DNA of 64,000 nt, from the NCBI GenBank assembly GCA_035551995.1, contig DASZME010000066.1, positions 10,282-74,281 of the forward strand, written 5' to 3'. The stretch comes from RYN-428 sp035551995. GTDB lineage: Bacteria > Planctomycetota > Phycisphaerae > Tepidisphaerales > Tepidisphaeraceae. A program made the position numbers and the translations under genes. Under the pieces are notes generated by a model, which saw only the letters and a program-made list of their open reading frames with translations, was not told the origin of the DNA and made no database searches. Below, one piece after another: positions 60,642-64,000 of the stretch (positions are counted from its first letter, which is position 1; each line of letters starts with the position of its first letter).

Positions 60642-63035
60642 ATGTCCTCTCCCTGCTGTGACACATTCGACGTCCCGCCGCCGGCGCCTGCCGGAACTTT
60701 GACGGTCGCTCTCGCCGGGAATCCCAACAGCGGCAAAACCACGATCTTCAACGCCCTCACCGGACTTCGCCAAAAAGTCGCCAATTATCCCGGCGTCACC
60801 GTCGAAAGAAAGACCGGCCGATGCAAGCTCCCCACCGGCCAGTGGGCCGATATCATCGACTTGCCCGGCACCTACAGCCTCATCAGCCGCTCGCCCGACG
60901 AGCAGGTGGCGATGGAAGTGCTGCGCGGCCTTCGCAAAGATACCAAGACGCCCGACGCGGTGATCGTGGTGGTCGACGCCAGCAATCTTCAGCGGAACCT
61001 CTATCTCGTTAGCCAGTTGATCGAACTCGGTCGGCCGCTGGTGGTGGCGCTGAACATGATGGACATCGCCCGCCGTCGCGGACTGCATGTCTCGGCTGAC
61101 AATCTGCAAAAAGAGCTTGGCGTGCCGGTAATTCCCATCGTTGGCTCCAAGAAAAAAGGGATCGACGAGTTAAAGGCGGCAGTGCTGAAGGCGACGGTGG
61201 CGCCGTTGCCCGCCTTTGATTTGCCCGCGGCGATGCGGGAAGAACTGCTGACCGTCGGCGGGGGGCTGGCGCTATTGGACGCGCCCCAACCATCCGTGAT
61301 TTCCACGGCGGCGGCATCGGATGACGACGACATCAAACCCTGCCCGCCGCGTGCCTGGATATGCCTCGGCGACGCCAACCGCCGGCTCGATCGATACGAG
61401 GCGATCGCCGAGCGCTTGTTGATCGGCGATTACGCCGGCGATGTTCTAAGCCTTAGCGAGCACGAGCCGGTCGCATCTTTGCTTTCTTCCGCGAAGGGCC
61501 GACTGCTGACGCTCGGCATCGATCCGATGCAGGCGGATGTGGAAGCCCATTACAAGTGGATCGAGCAGGTTGCCCATCGTGCGACGTTGCCCGAGCCGGC
61601 GGAAACGGATCTTTCCGCCGATGTCCTTTCGTACGCCACGCCGCGCCCTCGACCGCGAACGCTCACGCAGCGCGTCGATGAAATCTTGATTCACAAAGTG
61701 TGGGGACTCATTATCTTCGCGGCCATCATGGGCCTGCTGTTTGTCACCCTTTTCTGGTTGGCTCAGCCGATCATGGACGCGATTCAAAGTGGGATCGCCG
61801 CGCTGGGTCAGGTGACGACGGCGCACATGAGCCAGGGCCCGATCCGCGACCTCCTCAACGACGGCATTTTCAACGGCGTCGGCGTTGTCGTCGTTTTCGT
61901 CCCGCAGATCGCGCTGCTGTTCCTGTTCCTCGCCATCCTCGAAGACACGGGTTATCTCGCCCGTGCCGCGTTTTTAATGGATCGCCTGCTCAGTAAAGTC
62001 GGCTTGCACGGGAAAAGTTTCATCCCGCTGCTGAGTTCATTCGCCTGTGCGATCCCCGGCATCATGGCCACGCGAACAATCGAAAACCGCCGCGAGCGAT
62101 TGGCCACGATTCTCGTGGCGCCATTCATGAGTTGCAGCGCCCGCCTGCCGGTTTACACGCTCTTAATCGGCTCGTTTTTCGCCATGTGGGGGCATTTCGC
62201 CCAAGCCGGAATTATGCTGGCCTGCTATGCGCTGGGCATCGTCGCCGCCGCCGGGACGGCGTATGTCTTCAAACGCACTTTAACTAAAGGACCCGCGACG
62301 AGTTTCATTCTGGAACTGCCGTCCTACAAGATCCCGCAAATTTCTCAGATCGCCCGACAGGTTTACATCAATACCAAGGCGTTTCTCACGAAAGCCGGGA
62401 CGACGATTTTCTGTCTGAGCGTCATTTTGTGGGCGATGGCGTATTATCCGAGATTGCCAGACGGCCAGAAAACGCGTATCGAGGCATCCGCGGTGGGGCC
62501 GATCATGAGCATCTCAGACGGTAGCCCCCGCGGAAACGCCAATGCCGCTGCTGAAACGGAGGAGGCGCGAAAGTATATCGCCGACCGGCAGGTCGCCGCC
62601 GCTCAATCCGAATACTCCATCTCCGGCCGTCTCGGCCATTTCATGGAACCGGCACTCCGCCCGCTCGGCTTCGATTGGAAGATGGGCGTGGGATTGGTCA
62701 GCGCCTTTGCCGCCCGCGAGGTGTTCATTAGTTCGATGGGAATCGTTTACAGCGTCGGAAAGGTGGAGGACGACACCGCCGATCTATCGTCGGCCATGAG
62801 GAAAGACGTCTACACATACGGCCCGCACGCCGGCAAACCCGTCTGGACGCCGGTCGTGGCGATCAGCCTGCTCGTTTGGTTCGTCCTGGCGATGCAGTGC
62901 ATGAGCACCTTCGCCGTCGTTCGCAGAGAGACCGCCGGCTGGACCTGGCCTATCGTTATGTTGGTATACATGAATGTCTTGGCTTACGCCGCGAGCCTGT
63001 TGGTGTTTCAAATTGGATCGAGGCTTTTTGTTTAG
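60642..63035 (+). CDS. feoB: Ferrous iron transport protein B
   Basis: The 797-residue protein has the N-terminal G domain: GNPNSGKTTIFNALTG (G1), YPGVTVERKTG, DLPGTYSL (G3) and NMMD (G4). A helical GDI domain is followed by the Gate/core membrane region, with LEDTGYLARAAFLMDRLLSKVGLHGKSFIPLLSSFACAIPGIMATRTI holding the conserved Cys and Pro of the pore, and a second Gate part (GVGLVSAFAAREVFISSMGIVYSVG). It carries Fe2+ across the inner membrane. The ribosome binding site is poor and lies within the 28-bp repeat pair. Confidence 0.95.
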   Translation: MSSPCCDTFDVPPPAPAGTLTVALAGNPNSGKTTIFNALTGLRQKVANYPGVTVERKTGRCKLPTGQWADIIDLPGTYSLISRSPDEQVAMEVLRGLRKDTKTPDAVIVVVDASNLQRNLYLVSQLIELGRPLVVALNMMDIARRRGLHVSADNLQKELGVPVIPIVGSKKKGIDELKAAVLKATVAPLPAFDLPAAMREELLTVGGGLALLDAPQPSVISTAAASDDDDIKPCPPRAWICLGDANRRLDRYEAIAERLLIGDYAGDVLSLSEHEPVASLLSSAKGRLLTLGIDPMQADVEAHYKWIEQVAHRATLPEPAETDLSADVLSYATPRPRPRTLTQRVDEILIHKVWGLIIFAAIMGLLFVTLFWLAQPIMDAIQSGIAALGQVTTAHMSQGPIRDLLNDGIFNGVGVVVVFVPQIALLFLFLAILEDTGYLARAAFLMDRLLSKVGLHGKSFIPLLSSFACAIPGIMATRTIENRRERLATILVAPFMSCSARLPVYTLLIGSFFAMWGHFAQAGIMLACYALGIVAAAGTAYVFKRTLTKGPATSFILELPSYKIPQISQIARQVYINTKAFLTKAGTTIFCLSVILWAMAYYPRLPDGQKTRIEASAVGPIMSISDGSPRGNANAAAETEEARKYIADRQVAAAQSEYSISGRLGHFMEPALRPLGFDWKMGVGLVSAFAAREVFISSMGIVYSVGKVEDDTADLSSAMRKDVYTYGPHAGKPVWTPVVAISLLVWFVLAMQCMSTFAVVRRETAGWTWPIVMLVYMNVLAYAASLLVFQIGSRLFV

Positions 63036-63101
63036 ATCAGCGAAAGAGACCGGTCGGGAACTGAACAAACACTTTCATTGCGTGCAAAGCACTCATGATT
63101 C

Positions 63102-63146
63102 TTTAGCCGTCCCGCTCGCGGGGCGTGTCGAGAAGCGCAACCCATG
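63102..63146 (+). repeat. Dispersed repeat R1, copy F
   Basis: TTTAGCCGTCCCGCTCGCGG, GGCGTGTCGAGAAGCGCAAC, CCATG. It lies between feoB and the small Cys-rich gene, so it interrupts the likely operon. Its left flank (63080-63101) matches copy G. Confidence 0.65.
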
Positions 63147-63172
63147 AAGACGTCTAAAAGACGAAGATTCTC

Positions 63173-63406
63173 ATGCCCATCGCGATTCAAAACCTCCTGA
63201 TCTTTCTCGCGGTGGGGGGCTGCATCGTTTACCTCGCGCGCGGCGCCTTCCATGCGCTGCACGGCCGCAAGAGCCAAATCGGCGGCTGCGGCGTTTGCAC
63301 CGGTTGTTCAACGCCTGAAAAGCCAAAACATCCAAGTGATAAAATCATCATGATTTCCACGGAATCGCTGATCCGCAGCCGGAAAAACCACCTTCCGCGG
63401 CCGTGA
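63173..63406 (+). CDS. FeoB-associated Cys-rich membrane protein
   Basis: The 77-residue protein has one membrane helix (NLLIFLAVGGCIVYLAR) and then a cysteine cluster GGCGVCTGCS, the pattern of the small p12-type proteins that end feoAB operons. These are thought to aid FeoB, possibly as a metal-binding or chaperone part. The tail (HPSDKIIMISTESLIRSRKN) is unassigned. It starts 138 bases after the feoB stop, with repeat R1 copy F between them. Confidence 0.8.
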   Translation: MPIAIQNLLIFLAVGGCIVYLARGAFHALHGRKSQIGGCGVCTGCSTPEKPKHPSDKIIMISTESLIRSRKNHLPRP

Positions 63407-63452
63407 ACGGTTTTGCCGAAACAAGCGATCATAAAATTTCCCTTTTTACCCC

Positions 63453-63480
63453 TTGCACGGTTCTGATCCGCCGCTATATT
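63453..63480 (+). promoter_or_regulatory. Sigma-70-type promoter
   Basis: TTGCAC (63453-63458) and TATATT (63475-63480) with a 16-base spacer, in a T-rich context (CCCTTTTTACCCC upstream). No start codon with a ribosome binding site follows, which suits a stable-RNA promoter. Confidence 0.5.
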
Positions 63481-63873
63481 CCCCGACCCAAGGTTGATCG
63501 CAACGAATTGGTTTTTCGAGCCGGCCGCACGCGAAGAGAAACAAAAATTCGAGTCGGCATCTTGACGAGACGAAAACAGAAGCTATACTACTCGACCACA
63601 CTGAATCGAACGGTGTGACGAAGAGAACGAAAGCAAGGTCAGCGACGCAGAGAACGAGGTATGGATTGAAGAATCGAAACAGCACCGACAGCTTGCACTT
63701 CTAAGCCGGCCCCTCTGATAAGGGTTGACCGGTCGCGAGCCGGTGACTCGAAATCGTATTGATAGTTTGTGGTTGTTCCGATTGCGAACTCGAATGAGTC
63801 CGCCGCCGATTAATGTCGGCAGACTCACCCGCGTTCGGCGGAATTTCGTCGTCCTCGCAAGGGACGGTGATAA

Positions 63874-63888
63874 GCTCTTTGACAAGTG
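63874..63888 (+). promoter_or_regulatory. boxA-like antitermination signal
   Basis: GCTCTTTGACAAGTG resembles the boxA (TGCTCTTTAACA) found in rRNA operon leaders a few hundred bases before 16S genes. Its strand agrees with the upstream promoter. Confidence 0.45.
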
Positions 63889-64000
63889 AATGATGAGGTT
63901 CAAAGAATTATTTGCAAAAGTAATAGCAAGTAATCATCCGCGATGCCTACCCATATATTCGGCCCCAAGCGTTCCCACGCCGGGAGTCCGAAAGAAGTGG

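Larger units (their letters stand above)
63407..64000 (+). other. Probable leader of an rRNA operon, no gene recognised
   Basis: No coding frame is credible here. A good sigma-70-type promoter at 63453-63480 and a boxA-like motif at 63874-63888 are both on the plus strand, as in the leaders of bacterial rrn operons. No 16S sequence is reached before the window ends. Confidence 0.45.

Overview
The window reads as chromosomal DNA of a member of the Planctomycetota, most likely class Phycisphaerae. This is inferred from lineage habits rather than from a marker tree. The clues are short zinc ribbons of the CxxCxYxLRG...CPEC kind in membrane proteins, two secreted formylglycine-type sulfatases, an LEPR-XLL-like N-terminus on a giant surface protein, a fragment of a DUF1501 protein, a DHQase-shikimate dehydrogenase fusion, and many secreted proteins of unknown role. 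Base composition is moderately GC-rich. Genes lie on both strands in short operons of one to three genes.

Layout. Positions 1-1210 are a graveyard of mobile DNA (IS110 and IS256 transposase pieces and a possible integrase piece) ending at a tRNA-Asp gene. 1.5-9.5 kb carries an RNase HII-like protein, a STAS protein, a frameshifted sugar-binding-domain gene, a fumarylacetoacetate hydrolase family enzyme, homoserine dehydrogenase, a zinc-ribbon membrane protein, an overlapping gene pair of an RbfA-like protein and the RNA ligase RtcB, and a HigA antitoxin beside a broken toxin. 9.5-25 kb holds a sulfatase, an esterase, a serine hydrolase, aroDE, dapA, pdxJ, several secreted proteins and rpmE. 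25-36 kb has a recombination scar (serine recombinase against a metallo-beta-lactamase-fold RNase), gatC, rpmB, a TPR glycosyltransferase-like protein, the 2-oxoacid:ferredoxin oxidoreductase pair korAB, xylose isomerase and another secreted protein. 37-42 kb is one 1616-residue surface protein with exactly nine 228-bp repeats. 42-54.6 kb carries a GspF-like protein, an L-fuconate dehydratase-like enzyme, asparagine synthase, ethanolamine ammonia-lyase (eutBC), a CYTH-CHAD pair, a HExxH protein and a second sulfatase. 54.9-63.4 kb holds a large secreted esterase, an OFA-type transporter with its tiny companion, and the feoA-feoB-small protein iron uptake cluster under a possible Fur site. The last 550 bases look like the promoter and leader of an rRNA operon whose 16S gene would lie beyond the window.

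How it fits together. Sulfatases, secreted esterases, xylose isomerase, fuconate dehydratase and the FAH-family enzyme suggest a polysaccharide-degrading heterotroph (inference). hom, dapA, aroDE, asnB and pdxJ are housekeeping biosynthesis. The most system-like unit is the translationally coupled rbfA-like/rtcB pair, a candidate rRNA or ribosome repair module. Between genes the chromosome carries at least three families of dispersed repeats, including a 150-bp element with a near-perfect 33-34 bp hairpin present twice, and an intergenic repeat seen at eight sites.
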